A stretch of 64,000 nucleotides of DNA from assembly GCF_014207745.1 (NCBI RefSeq), contig NZ_JACHJB010000002.1:434001-498000 (forward strand), in the 5' to 3' direction. The notes under the pieces are model-generated. The model saw nothing but the letters and a program-made list of their open reading frames with translations. It was not told where the DNA came from and searched no databases. Position 1 is the first letter of the stretch. Each line of letters begins with the position of its first letter. This DNA comes from Nonomuraea muscovyensis. GTDB lineage: Bacteria > Actinomycetota > Actinomycetes > Streptosporangiales > Streptosporangiaceae. Shown one piece after another: positions 8,944 through 18,132 of the stretch. Position numbers and translations under genes: made by a program.

Positions 8944-10528
8944 TGGTGCGGTTGACGTGGCCTTCGACGGGCCCGGAGCTGTAGGGCAGGGTGAGCCCGG
9001 CGGTGACGGCGTCTTGGTCCCTACGTAGTCCGGTGACGAAGGAGTGCAGCTCGGGCAGGTCGTCGCCCAGGACCGTGTTCATCCAGGTCTCCAAGTTCCG
9101 GCCGTGGCGGTGCATCATCATCTCGGCGAACTCGCGCACGCGCAGCCGAAGCGCCGCCAGCTGAGGGCAGGCGGTAGTGAGCGTCTGAAGCTGGCGGTGT
9201 TCGTCGAGATCGAGATTGGCAGGGTTGCGCAGGAACCAGCCGGTGGTTTGCCGGACCGTGACCGGCCGCAATGGCATCGCTGCGGGAGGCGTTGCCGCTC
9301 GCCAGGGGCGGACGTACTGGCGGACGGTGGTGCCGCTGCCGCGATAGCCCCGAGCCTGCAGTTCCCGGTAGAGGAGTTCGGCGTTGGTGCATCCCTCGGC
9401 CCAGCGCGTGCGCAGGTAGGAGTCGTAGGCTTCCAGGTTTTTGGGCCGCCGGCCCGTTCCGTCGTGAACGAGCAGGTCTTCGGGATGGGCGGCGCGGGCG
9501 AAGCGCCGCACGGTGTTGCGGCCCAGGGACAGCAGGCGGCCGATCTCCCGCAGCCCTTGGCCTTGCTCCAGCAGGGCGTGGACGGCGGCATGCCGCTCGC
9601 GAGTTCGCATGGCGATGCGGTCCTGACGGCCGGCGGGTAAGCAGGGCGAGGCGGCCGACGCCGCGAGTGGCGAGGTGCCAGCGCGCGTGCTGGGCGTGGC
9701 GATCAGGGCTTGGAGGTGGTGGCGGTGGCGGGTGACGGTGCGTTCGACGGCCTCGCCGAGGTTCCGCCAGATGTGCCACCTGTCGGCGACCTGGGTCGCG
9801 TGTGGTGCGCCTCGGGCGATGCCGTCGGCATAGGCGCCGGCTCGGTCGCGGCAGACGATCTCGACTCCGGGATGCACGCGCAGCCAGGCCGCCAGGGTAT
9901 CGGCTGTCCGGTCGGCCAGCACGTCCACCACGGTGCTGGTGGAGATATCGATCAGGATGGTTCCGTAGGAGTGGCCCCGCCTCAGGGCGAAGTCGTCTAC
10001 GCCGAGCACCCGGGGACCGACTTGGAGTGCCGGGTCGGGCAAGGCACGAATCAGCCTGATCAGCGTCATCCGGCTCACCGAGGCCGCCAGTTGACCCGCC
10101 AGCCGAGCCCCGGCCCGACCGCCCAGCGCCAGCGCGATGGCCTGCAACGCCCTTGCCGCCCGAACGCTGCGGCGGCCGTATCGGACGGTCAGTCCCGGGA
10201 TCTGCTCGGCGAACGTCGCCTTCGCACACGTGGAATTGCGGCAGAAGAACCGGTGAACCCGCAGGTGGATGAGCACCTCCTGGCCCGCGACCGCAGTATC
10301 GGACAGCCGTCGTTCATAGCGGCTGTGTACTCGCTGCGACAGCGTGTCACAGGCCGGGCAGGCAGCCTCCACGGTGTCAGTCCTGGCCCGGATCCGCACC
10401 GTGGCGCCCGACCGGAACACCTCGTCGACGCGCACGCCGGCCAAGTGCGGGAACAAGACGGCGACCAGTTCCTTGATCAACACACTGCAGATGCTCGTGA
10501 TCAGAGGCCCGGCTACCGGCCGGAACAC
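8944..10528 (-). pseudogene. ISL3-family transposase, interrupted before its C-terminus
   Basis: The protein begins at a GTG (10528, or an internal GTG near 10490 giving the more typical start LIKELVAVLFPHLAGVRV). It contains the cysteine-rich zinc motif AACPAC...C...C, the LGVDDFALRRGHSYGTI catalytic region, and CRDRAGAYADG, all ISL3 hallmarks. The chain should end HVNR...KLLKRQMYGRA; here it stops matching after SGPVEGHVNRT, and the next codons come from the inserted transposon, giving a foreign tail that ends at 8873. The true tail sits at 3657-3736. Transposition activity is probably lost. Confidence 0.88.
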
Positions 10529-10697
10529 CCGGACCGTGATCTACTCAACGGGTCCGATCACGGAAAGTGTGCCTGATCCAGTTTTCACGTGTCGTCGACA
10601 GCGAGGGCGAGGAGCGGCGGACCTGACCATTGGTGATCACCCCGGGCTGGATATTCGCTGGGCGCGACTGATGCGTGTTCGTAGGATCCACTGCGTG

Positions 10698-11060
10698 ATG
10701 GACGGGGATGAGCGGGCAGTACAAGCGGCTATAGATGGCGAATTGCGGCTTCTGGATCCGGAGGTGCGTGCTTCTCCAGCCCTTGTTCGGGAGCTTCTGG
10801 ATCCGGAGTTCACCGAGATCGGAGCCTCTGGACGCTGGTGGGACGTGGAGTCGATTCTCACGATGATGAGTGCGGAAACCGTGGCTTCGGAGTCGCCGGT
10901 CAAGGTCAGCGAGATGTCCGGGGTCGTGCTGGCGCCGGGGATTGTTCACCTGACCTACTTCGCCGACCGTCAGGGGCGCCGGGCATGGCGGAGCTCCTTG
11001 TGGCGACTGACGGAGACGGGCTGGCGTGTGTACTTCCATCAGGGCACGTTGACTGATTGA
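10698..11060 (+). CDS. NTF2-like / DUF4440 protein
   Basis: A 120-aa protein with the alpha+beta cone layout of the SnoaL/DUF4440 group: an N-terminal helix (DERAVQAAIDGELRLLDPEVR), LLDPEFTEIGASGRWW, and late strands SSLWRLTETGWRVYFHQGT. Members are small enzymes or binding proteins of many roles, so no reaction is assigned. The ATG at 10698 is chosen because the family's conserved region begins right there; an in-frame ATG at 10671 would add nine residues. It stands alone just outside the right end of the ISL3 element. Confidence 0.75.
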   Translation: MDGDERAVQAAIDGELRLLDPEVRASPALVRELLDPEFTEIGASGRWWDVESILTMMSAETVASESPVKVSEMSGVVLAPGIVHLTYFADRQGRRAWRSSLWRLTETGWRVYFHQGTLTD

Positions 11061-11266
11061 CGACCATCGGCACGATCAACATCTGAGCGTTCTCATGCCC
11101 GCCACATGCACATCTTCAATGGCAGCAACAGTGAGCTGCCCGAAGCCGCGCATTCGGCCCAGCGGGGCGGCGTATCCGGCGGGGGTGGCGGGGAGCTCCT
11201 CGGTTCCCGTGAAGTCACAACGCCGCGTCCAGTGAGCGCGGGAAGCGCTCTTCTCCATCATCACTG

Positions 11267-12547
11267 TCAGTCGTGGATCCCGTCGATGTCGACCAGGACG
11301 TGGCGCGGTCCGCGGAAGATCTGGTTGTGGCGGTACGGCGGCGGGTCGACGACGAGCCGTGGATTCTCCACGCGGCGGACGAACTCCCCGACGGCGACCT
11401 GGACCTCGAGCCGGGCGAGTGGAGCGCCGAAGCAGAAGTGGATGCCCTGGCTGAAGCCAAGGTGCTGGTTGTCGGGGCGTTCGAGATCGAGTTGGTCAGG
11501 GTTGGCGAACCGCTCCGGGTCGCGGTTCGCCGAGCCGTACGCCAGGAAGATCGGCGCGCCCTTCGGGATGGTGGTGCCCGCGATCTCGATGTCCTCGGTG
11601 GCGGAGCGGGTGTGCCAGAACTGGACCGACGACTCGAAGCGCAGCAACTCCTCAACCCCGGGCACGATCAGGTCGGGCCGGCGGCGTAGCTTCTCGAGCG
11701 CCTCGGGGTGCCTCAGCAGGGTGAGCACGCTGTGGGCGATCAGATTGACCGTGGTCTCATGCCCGGCGAAGAGCAGGAGCACGGCATTGCTGGTGAGCAC
11801 GCCCTCGGACATGCGCCCTTCCGGGCCGTCGTCGTGCACCATCGCCGAGAGCATGCCCGGGCCGGGCTGGTCGGCGTACTGGCCGATCAGCCCGGCCATG
11901 AATCGCTCGAGCTCCTGCACGCTCCCGCGCCCGCCCTCCCGCCGGCGCCGGGTCTCCTCGGAGGCCGCCTCCGGGCCGAAATCCAAAGCGTCCAGGGCCG
12001 CCTCGATCCAGGAGTGGAAGCGCTGTTCGTCTTCCAGCGGTACGCCGAGGATCTTGCAGATCAGGGTCACCGGCAGGGGATAGGCGAACTCGTCCACGAC
12101 GTCGATCCGGGTCTTGCCCCGCATCCTGTCCAGGAGGTCGGTGACGATGTGGCGGATATCGGGTTCCAGGTCAGAGATCAGGCGAGGGGAGTGGGGCGGG
12201 CCGAAGAAGTGTCGCGTCATCATGTGGCGATCCCGATCGTGTTCGGGCGGGTCGCAGGTGATGATGTTCGGCTCCAGATTGATGACGGCATCCGAGATCG
12301 GCTCGGCCCCCGGTTCCGCCGCGCCCGCGGCTGGGGCATGGGCGGGGGCGGGCGCGGAGATCTTCCTGACATCCGAGCTGACCCGGGGGTCGTGGAGCAG
12401 CGCGACGATCTCTCGGTAGGTGCTGACGACATAGGTGCCGTCCGGCTGCCGCGCCACCGGGGTCTTGCGGAGCTCGGCGTAGAAGGGGTACGGATTGGCA
12501 CGGTTGGCGTAGCGGAGCGCCTGCTGCCAGGGTGTTTCCTCGCCCAT
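11267..12547 (-). CDS. Cytochrome P450 (class I)
   Basis: A 426-aa soluble bacterial P450 with all core motifs: I-helix oxygen-activation FAGHETT, K-helix ExxR in GVEELLRFES followed by the expected spacing, and heme-ligand loop GFSQGIHFCFGAPLAR, whose Cys is the fifth heme ligand. It is the last gene of a three-gene transcript after ferredoxin and ferredoxin reductase, 58 nt downstream of the reductase stop, so its electron donors are encoded with it. An Ala/Pro-rich stretch (APAPAHAPAAGAA) near residue 75 is an unusual insertion. The substrate is unknown. Confidence 0.93.
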   Translation of the reverse strand: MGEETPWQQALRYANRANPYPFYAELRKTPVARQPDGTYVVSTYREIVALLHDPRVSSDVRKISAPAPAHAPAAGAAEPGAEPISDAVINLEPNIITCDPPEHDRDRHMMTRHFFGPPHSPRLISDLEPDIRHIVTDLLDRMRGKTRIDVVDEFAYPLPVTLICKILGVPLEDEQRFHSWIEAALDALDFGPEAASEETRRRREGGRGSVQELERFMAGLIGQYADQPGPGMLSAMVHDDGPEGRMSEGVLTSNAVLLLFAGHETTVNLIAHSVLTLLRHPEALEKLRRRPDLIVPGVEELLRFESSVQFWHTRSATEDIEIAGTTIPKGAPIFLAYGSANRDPERFANPDQLDLERPDNQHLGFSQGIHFCFGAPLARLEVQVAVGEFVRRVENPRLVVDPPPYRHNQIFRGPRHVLVDIDGIHD

Positions 12548-12605
12548 GCTGTTCCTCTCCTTCCTGCGGTGCCGGCCGGGTTGCCCGCCGATCCGGCAAG
12601 GCGCG

Positions 12606-14009
12606 TCAGCGACCTCGGGGTCGGAACTCGGCGCTCCGCCCGCTCGGGTCGTGGCCGGTCAGGACAACGTCGGGTATCGCCGTCGGGACACCCGGTGCCG
12701 GGAACTCCGCCGGGACCGGCTTCATGACGTCCGGCCGATCCCAGCCCGGCGGCGGGGGCGGGAACGGAGCTGATTGCTCGATCAGCCGCGCGTAGTACTC
12801 CAGCCACTTGCCGTGATCGAAGCTGACGGCGGCGACGATGCGGCCCCGGCGACCGTAGGCTGCGACGAAGCGGCGCTCCTTCACGGAGCCCTGTGTGAAG
12901 ACGATCTCGTCGCCGAACGGTGGTACGCCGACGGACTTGATGTTGACGCCGAACTGACCGGACCAGAAGCCGGGCAGCAACAGATGCGGGCGGTAGTCGG
13001 GCTCGAGGCTCACCATGTTGTGGGCCGCCACCTCGGCACCGAAGACGGCATTGTCCCAGTGCTCCATCGCGAGAAACTGGTACTCGTACAGCACGTGGGG
13101 CGCGCGCGCCACGTCCCCCGCAACGTAGACGGTGTCGGTCACCACGCCGTTGATGTCGAAGGCGCGACCCCCGGCGTCGCAGCCGACACCCCAGAAGCCG
13201 GCTGCCAGCCCGGAGCCCTCCAACCATTCCACGTTACGGATCGACCCCAGCGCGGCCAGCACCACGTCGGCCTCGACGGTGGTCCCGTCCGAGAGCCGAG
13301 CACGCCGTACATGTCCGCGCGTGTCGCCCTCCAGCGACGACACGCCGACCCCGCAGCGCAGGTCCACGCCGTGGTCGCGCTGCATCTCCGCGGCGATCTC
13401 GCCGATCACCCCGCCCAGCGCGCCCACCAGGGGAGCGGAGCCCCGCTCGGCGACGGTCACCGGGATGTCGAGTTCCCGGCAGACGGAGGCCACCTCCGAG
13501 CCGATGAACCCGCCGCCGATGACCAGCACCCGCGATGGCCGCTCGGCCAGCGCCCGTTGCAGCCGGGCGGCGTCATCACGCGAGCGCAGCGAGAACACCC
13601 CCTCCAGGGCGGCCTCGGTCGGGTTGGGCCACTGCCGCGCGCGGGTCCCCGTGGCGATCAGCAACCGGTGGTACGGGACCTGCTCGCCGTCGGCCAGGCG
13701 CACCTGCCTGGTGGCCCTGTCCAACCCGGTGGCGGCCACGCCGAGCCGCCACTGCGCGTCCAGTTCTCGAAAGCGGGGCAGCAGAGTGTGGTCAGCCGGC
13801 ACCCAACCCTTGAGCACCTGTTTGGACAGCGGGGGACGGTCGTAGGGCTCGTACGGCTCGTCCCCGATGATGGTCAAAGACCCGCTGAAGCCCTCCTCAC
13901 GCAAGGCTTCGGCGGCCCGCAGGCCTGCCAGGGAGGCGCCGACGATGACGATCCGGCCGTTGGCCTTGAAGTCGCGCACCAACTCGGCGAGCGTTGCCGA
14001 CATGGTCAT
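12606..14009 (-). CDS. FAD-dependent ferredoxin reductase
   Basis: A 467-aa NAD(P)H:ferredoxin reductase of the putidaredoxin-reductase fold. It has the FAD dinucleotide motif IVIVGASLAGLRAAEAL, a DRPPLSKQ segment, the NAD(P) motif VLVIGGGFIGSEVAS and the FAD-ribityl motif VYVAGDVA. It passes electrons from NAD(P)H to the small ferredoxin encoded upstream and thence to the P450. The ATG at 14007-14009 overlaps the ferredoxin stop by ATGA, implying coupled translation. The C-terminal 60 residues are Pro-rich (SAPFPPPPPGWDRP) and extend beyond the usual family end. Confidence 0.92.
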   Translation of the reverse strand: MTMSATLAELVRDFKANGRIVIVGASLAGLRAAEALREEGFSGSLTIIGDEPYEPYDRPPLSKQVLKGWVPADHTLLPRFRELDAQWRLGVAATGLDRATRQVRLADGEQVPYHRLLIATGTRARQWPNPTEAALEGVFSLRSRDDAARLQRALAERPSRVLVIGGGFIGSEVASVCRELDIPVTVAERGSAPLVGALGGVIGEIAAEMQRDHGVDLRCGVGVSSLEGDTRGHVRRARLSDGTTVEADVVLAALGSIRNVEWLEGSGLAAGFWGVGCDAGGRAFDINGVVTDTVYVAGDVARAPHVLYEYQFLAMEHWDNAVFGAEVAAHNMVSLEPDYRPHLLLPGFWSGQFGVNIKSVGVPPFGDEIVFTQGSVKERRFVAAYGRRGRIVAAVSFDHGKWLEYYARLIEQSAPFPPPPPGWDRPDVMKPVPAEFPAPGVPTAIPDVVLTGHDPSGRSAEFRPRGR

Positions 14010-14224
14010 GACGGCGCACCCCGCTCCGCGCCGTCCAAGCGGTCGATCATGATCGCTTGGACCGGGCAGGCCGCGGCGGCTCGCTCGACCTGCAGGCGCC
14101 GCGCGTCGTCGGGGTTGGGCTCGTAGGTAAGCGCCTCCGCACCGTTCAACTTGAAGATCTCGTGGGCCAGATACACGCACTGTGCGTATCCCTGGCACCG
14201 GTTCAGATCCACGACGATACGCAT
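14006..14224 (-). CDS. Small iron-sulfur ferredoxin
   Basis: A 72-aa ferredoxin: VDLNRCQGYAQCVYLA and AAACPVQAI provide three cysteines in the pattern of P450-partner ferredoxins. The second cluster cysteine position is occupied by Tyr (CQGYAQC), which suggests a 3Fe-4S or atypical 4Fe-4S cluster. It is the first gene of the ferredoxin-reductase-P450 operon and overlaps the reductase by 4 nt. It acts in the cytosol as the one-electron shuttle. Confidence 0.92.
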   Translation of the reverse strand: MRIVVDLNRCQGYAQCVYLAHEIFKLNGAEALTYEPNPDDARRLQVERAAAACPVQAIMIDRLDGAERGAPS

Positions 14225-14616
14225 GGGCCGACCCCCTCCGTCCTGCTTGCCCGACCATCGAAGCGGTCATTCGGCTACGCGGTCACCCGGCCTTCCGCCG
14301 GGTGACCCAGCTGGACAGCCCCCCATCATTGCCGGTGAGCGTCACGTCGCGGGGACCCCGATCCACGCAGATGGCGTCGGCGCCGAGGTGTGCCCCGGCC
14401 GACCCGCCACAGGACGATTTTCGCCCCCGGCTTTCATCACCACAACCACGACCAGGGAAAACATGCTCCGTGCCGAGCGTTCTGGCCGACCCGGGCGGCG
14501 TGCCCGCCTCGGTCTCCCCGCCGAGATCGAGGGTGACCTCCACGTCCCCCAGTGGCGCGTTCAGGTCGTCGACGTGTCGTCGCTCATGACCGGTTGATGC
14601 CATCGACGGGCACTGG
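14225..14616. other. Intergenic stretch, no supported gene
   Basis: Nearly 400 bases between the ferredoxin start and the TetR stop. Reading frames on both strands are open for up to about 100 codons but have no recognisable domain or ribosome site. The promoter of the ferredoxin operon must lie in the left part. Confidence 0.5.
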
Positions 14617-15267
14617 CTACACGGTGGTGCTGAGGAGAAGCCGGTCGAGGTCGGGCAGGGGGCGTTGGCAGATTTCGTGGGCCTCGTCGGCGGGGATGCC
14701 GAAGGTGCGCAGGAGGTCTTCGGTGATCTGGTCGGTGGCCTGGGCGTCGTCGCGGTCGGGTTGGGTGTGCAGGAGTTGGCCGAGGCACAGGGCGGTGCCT
14801 GTGGCGATCACGAAGGCGAGTTCGGGGTCGTTGATGGTGAAGCGGCCGGCCTGGATGCCGGCCTGGATGTCGCGTCGGACGCGTGGGGCGATGCCGTGCT
14901 CGGAGGTGGCGATGGTGAGGCCGGTGTTGAGCAGGACCTTGCTGAGCTGGGGGTGGCGGCGGTGCAGGCGTCCGGTGAGCCGGAAGCTGTAGGCGAAGAC
15001 TTCGGCGGGGTCGTTCATGTCGCGGGTCAGCTCGTCCAGCCCTGCGCCGTGCCGGTCGAGGGCGTCTTCCACGGCGGCTCGGAAGAGCTCGTCCTTGCTG
15101 GAGAAATGGTTGTAGAAGGAGCCCATGCCGACGTCGGCGGCCTGGGTGAGGTCAAGGATCGCCGCGTTGGTCCTGCCGTCGGCGATGAAGGTCTGGGCCG
15201 CGTGGATGAGCGCGGCGCGGGTGCGCGCCTTGCGCCGGTCCAGGCGGCTCGGTGCGGCGTCGGCCAT
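14617..15267 (-). CDS. TetR/AcrR-family transcriptional regulator
   Basis: A 216-aa repressor-type regulator. The N-terminal helix-turn-helix spans about residues 15-60 (AALIHAAQTFIADG...GSFYNHFSSKDELF); the C-terminal helices form a ligand-binding domain. The ATG at 15265-15267 is preceded by AGGAGAG. A palindrome at 15311-15335 lies just upstream and the same promoter block recurs, broken, next to CYP102. I infer that this protein regulates itself and, through the duplicated site, possibly CYP102 12 kb away. What it senses is unknown. Confidence 0.92.
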   Translation of the reverse strand: MADAAPSRLDRRKARTRAALIHAAQTFIADGRTNAAILDLTQAADVGMGSFYNHFSSKDELFRAAVEDALDRHGAGLDELTRDMNDPAEVFAYSFRLTGRLHRRHPQLSKVLLNTGLTIATSEHGIAPRVRRDIQAGIQAGRFTINDPELAFVIATGTALCLGQLLHTQPDRDDAQATDQITEDLLRTFGIPADEAHEICQRPLPDLDRLLLSTTV

Positions 15268-15310
15268 CTGTCTCTCTCCTGTCGGCTGTGGTGCGCGTTC
15301 CACTGTAGCG

Positions 15311-15335
15311 GGATCCGTCAAGAGTGACGGAATCC
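15311..15335. promoter_or_regulatory. Putative TetR operator at its own promoter
   Basis: Inverted repeat with arms CCGTCA and TGACGG around AGAG, extended by GGAT/ATCC ends. It lies 44 nt upstream of the TetR start and is conserved at 3269-3293. A second short palindrome, AGTCAT-TAC-ATGACT, follows at 15353-15367. Autoregulation is inferred. Confidence 0.55.
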
Positions 15336-15489
15336 TCACTACTGCTTTGGCAAGTCATTACATGACTGACGATACTGTCCATAAATGACAATAACGTCAG
15401 TACTGGAACGAATCATCATCTATGGGCGCAGCCCTGTGGGGATCGCGCCCCGCGTCCTCCAGTCCGACAGATCAGGGAGGCGGATCCCC

Positions 15490-16071
15490 ATGCCCGCAAT
15501 CACCGACACGACCGCAGGAGGTCCCGAGCACGCGGTCAAGGCGCTGCTGAGCGAGTACGACGCGCTGAAGGCGGAGGAGCGGCAGCGGATCGGGGCGCGC
15601 GGCCAGTTGCTGTACGCCACGCTCACCGCGGTCGCCGGAATCAGCACTGTCACCACGACCGTGGGCCAGTTGGAGTTGCTGTTGCTGCTGCCGCTGGCCG
15701 CCACGGTGCTGGGCTGGGCCTACGTCACCAACGATCACAAGATCACCGCCATCGGGCGGTACGTCCGCGGCCGGCTGGGACCGCGCCTGGTCGGCCTCGT
15801 CGACGACGGCTCCAGCGACATCGACATGTTCAGGTGGGAGAAATACCACCGCGAAGATCCACTCCGCCCCTCTCGCAAGCGGCTGCAACTGGCGGTGGAC
15901 CTGGCTGCGTTCTGCGCGCCCTCGCTGACCGCCCTCACCCTGCTCTGGCTGCTGGGCCCACACGCTCCAACGGTCCTGATCGGCTCGGCCGCCGCGCTGG
16001 CCGCAGTGCTGGTCCTGGCGACCCAGATCATCCGCTACGCGGACGTAGCCGGTCCCGAACAGCGGACATGA
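15490..16071 (+). CDS. Predicted membrane protein with cytosolic coiled N-terminus
   Basis: A 193-aa protein beginning with a charged helix (residues about 10-40, LLSEYDALKAEERQRIGARG), then two close membrane segments (about 42-85), a cytosolic middle region with FRWEKYHREDPLRPSRKR, and two more membrane segments near the C-terminus. I know similar small actinobacterial membrane proteins (YEALKEEQ...IGARD...LLYATL) but no function for them. The ATG at 15490 has a GGGAGG site upstream. It starts just beyond the duplicated TetR promoter block, on the side where CYP102 sits in the other copy. Confidence 0.7.
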   Translation: MPAITDTTAGGPEHAVKALLSEYDALKAEERQRIGARGQLLYATLTAVAGISTVTTTVGQLELLLLLPLAATVLGWAYVTNDHKITAIGRYVRGRLGPRLVGLVDDGSSDIDMFRWEKYHREDPLRPSRKRLQLAVDLAAFCAPSLTALTLLWLLGPHAPTVLIGSAAALAAVLVLATQIIRYADVAGPEQRT

Positions 16072-16276
16072 TCGCGTGACCGTCTCGAACCGGGAGCGGA
16101 TGCGGGCCCGACCTTTGTCGCCGTGCCAGTCGATCACGACGCCGCGGCCCCGCCCTCACCTTGCCCGCCGGTGGCGGCCACCTGCCGGATGCCCATGGGC
16201 GTACCGAGCGCGAACAGGCACGACAGCAGCCGCCGGCGTTTGATTGACGCCGGTGTCAAGGTTGCATACTGGCCGC

Positions 16277-16666
16277 ATGAGCTTCACGCAGGCAGAACTC
16301 GACTATCTGGCCGGGCAGCGCCTCGGGCGTCTGGCCACCGTTTCTCCCGCCGGTCAGGTTCAGAACAACCCCGTGGGGTTCTTCGTGGACGCCGCCTCGG
16401 GCACGATCACCATCGGCGGGCACGCGCTGGGTGCGTCCAAGAAGTTCAGGAATATCCAGCGGGGCAGCACCGTATCGTTCGTCGTGGACGACCTGGCCTC
16501 GGTGGACCCGTGGGTGGTGCGCGGCATCGAGATCCGGGGCTCGGCGGTGGCTCTGACGGACCACGAGCCGCCGGTGCCGTACTTCTCGCGGGAAATCATC
16601 ACGATCACGCCCAGCAAGATCATCTCTTGGGGGTGGGACGGGGCTCGGACGAGCCGCACGGTGTGA
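16277..16666 (+). CDS. PPOX-class F420-dependent oxidoreductase
   Basis: A 129-aa split-beta-barrel flavin/F420-binding protein. Typical elements are LDYLAGQRLGRLATVSPAGQVQNNPVGFFVD at the start (only part of this conserved region is distinctive) and a C-terminal region IEIRGSAVAL...ITPSKIISWGW. Members reduce or bind substrates with F420H2 in actinobacteria. The ATG at 16277 starts the conserved domain. It is monocistronic, with 200 bases upstream in which I see no gene. The substrate is unknown. Confidence 0.85.
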   Translation: MSFTQAELDYLAGQRLGRLATVSPAGQVQNNPVGFFVDAASGTITIGGHALGASKKFRNIQRGSTVSFVVDDLASVDPWVVRGIEIRGSAVALTDHEPPVPYFSREIITITPSKIISWGWDGARTSRTV

Positions 16667-16809
16667 AAGCTCGTGGGCCCCTCACTGAAGACCCGCGTTC
16701 CCGGGGGTCCGATTGCGGGGTGTAGCGGGTCCGGCGCTGATGCTGTAACCGGGCCAGGTCCGGTGGGCCGAGGTCGTCGGGCGTCGCCGTGCCGGAACAC
16801 GTCGCCTGA

Positions 16810-18132
16810 CTACCCATCATGATCGGGTCGGGCCGTCAGGCGATCGGCCCTGCTGACGAGGTATCGCTGCTCGACCTGGTTGTCCGTCAGGGCCGCTGCC
16901 TCGCGGTACAGCGTCGCCGCACCGGCCGCGTCGCCGGTCAACTGGAGAAGGTGGGCGCGCACCGCGCGTTCGCGCTGCCGGGTCAGTGATTCCTGATCCA
17001 GCCGGTGGCGCCGGTTGAGGTCGTCGAGCAGTGCCAGCCCGCGGGCCGGTCCGTAGGCCTTGGCGATCGCCACCACCCGGCTGAGCCGCACCGGCGCGGT
17101 CGGGTTGAGCCGTTCGAGCCACAGGTACAGCACCGCGATCTGCGGCCAGTCCGTCTGCTCCGGCGACGGCGCCGCAGCGTGCACGGCCGCGATGGCCGCC
17201 TGCAACTGGTACGGGCCCACCTCGTGCCCGCTCCAGACGCTGTCGATCAGCTCGGTGCCCTCCCGGATCAAGTCGGGATCCCACTGCGTCCGGTCCTGCT
17301 CGTCCAGCGGCACCAGCTCGTCGTCTCCCCCGATGCGGGCGGGGCGCCGTGACTCGGTGAGCAGCATCAGTGCGAGCAGGCCGGTCACTTCGGCGTCGCC
17401 GGGCAGGGACTCGCGGAGCATGCGGGTCAGCCGGATCGCTTCGCGGGTCAGATCGACCCGGGCGAGGTGGTCGCCAGCAGAGGCCGTGTAACCCTCGTTG
17501 AAGATCAGGTAGAGCGCCTGCATCACGGCGGCCGTCCGGCTGTCCCGGTCGGCGTCGGTCGGCGGGGTGAAGCGGGCGCCGGCGCGAGCCAGTTGCTGTT
17601 TGGCCCGGCTGATCCGCGTACCCATGGTGTTCTCGGTCGTCCCGTAGGCGTGCGCGATCTCACCGGTCGTCAGGCCGCCCACGGCGCGTAGCGTGAGCGC
17701 CACCTGGGAGGTGGCGCTCAGCGCGGGGTGGCAGCAGAGCAGCAGCAGGGTGAGGGTGTCGTCGGTCTCCTGTGCGGGGCGCGCCTGGCGGGCCGGTTCC
17801 CGCATGGTCAGCTCGGCTATCCCTGCTTCCTGCTCACGCCTTCGGCGGGCCTGATCGGAGCGGAGCAGGTCGACCATCCGCCGGTAGCCGATCCGGATCA
17901 GCCAGCTACGCGGGTTCGCCGGCACGCCGTCGACCGGCCACGCCCGGCTCGCGGCGAGCAGCGCCTCCTGCACCGCGTCCTCGGCGATGTCGAACTGGCC
18001 GAAGCGTCGCACCAACGCGCCGAGCACCTGCGGCGCCTCCACGCGCAGCAGGTGCTCGACCTCTGCGGTCATACCCGGATCCACCTTTCGCGAGCCCTCC
18101 GCTCGCGGGCACCGCGCGGTGCGGTCGGTCAT
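16810..18132 (-). CDS. ECF42-type RNA polymerase sigma factor with C-terminal TPR-like extension
   Basis: A 440-aa sigma factor. Sigma region 2 spans about residues 28-95 (QFDIAEDAVQEALLAASRAWP...NPRSWLIRIGYRRMVDLLR) and region 4 about 125-190 (GGLTTGEIAHAYGTTENTMGTRISRAKQQL). A 240-residue helical DUF6596/TPR-like tail follows. This long form without an anti-sigma factor is the ECF42 group, whose members are encoded beside DGPF (YCII-like) proteins, exactly as here. Its ATG overlaps the DGPF stop by ATGA (18129-18132). In known systems the C-terminal extension is needed for activity. An internal ATG 20 residues in (MTAEVEHLL) is an alternative start. Confidence 0.92.
   Translation of the reverse strand: MTDRTARCPRAEGSRKVDPGMTAEVEHLLRVEAPQVLGALVRRFGQFDIAEDAVQEALLAASRAWPVDGVPANPRSWLIRIGYRRMVDLLRSDQARRRREQEAGIAELTMREPARQARPAQETDDTLTLLLLCCHPALSATSQVALTLRAVGGLTTGEIAHAYGTTENTMGTRISRAKQQLARAGARFTPPTDADRDSRTAAVMQALYLIFNEGYTASAGDHLARVDLTREAIRLTRMLRESLPGDAEVTGLLALMLLTESRRPARIGGDDELVPLDEQDRTQWDPDLIREGTELIDSVWSGHEVGPYQLQAAIAAVHAAAPSPEQTDWPQIAVLYLWLERLNPTAPVRLSRVVAIAKAYGPARGLALLDDLNRRHRLDQESLTRQRERAVRAHLLQLTGDAAGAATLYREAAALTDNQVEQRYLVSRADRLTARPDHDG

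Larger units (their letters stand above)
3622..10581 (-). mobile_element. ISL3-family insertion sequence, interrupted by a transposon
   Basis: Both ends carry the same terminal inverted repeat, beginning CTGGATCAGGCACACTTTCC, at 3622-3653 and inverted at 10550-10581 (about 32 bp, identical). The transposase 3' end lies at 3657-3736 and the rest at 8944-10528. Removing 3737-8943 rejoins the two parts in frame. The element without its insert is therefore about 1.75 kb, normal for ISL3. The 8-bp flanks outside the two ends do not match, so the usual target duplication is absent and later rearrangement of a flank is likely. Confidence 0.88.

Noticed and set aside
14283-14603. 106-codon minus-strand ORF between ferredoxin and TetR
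   Set aside because: No domain or start signal; several frames are open here by base bias alone.
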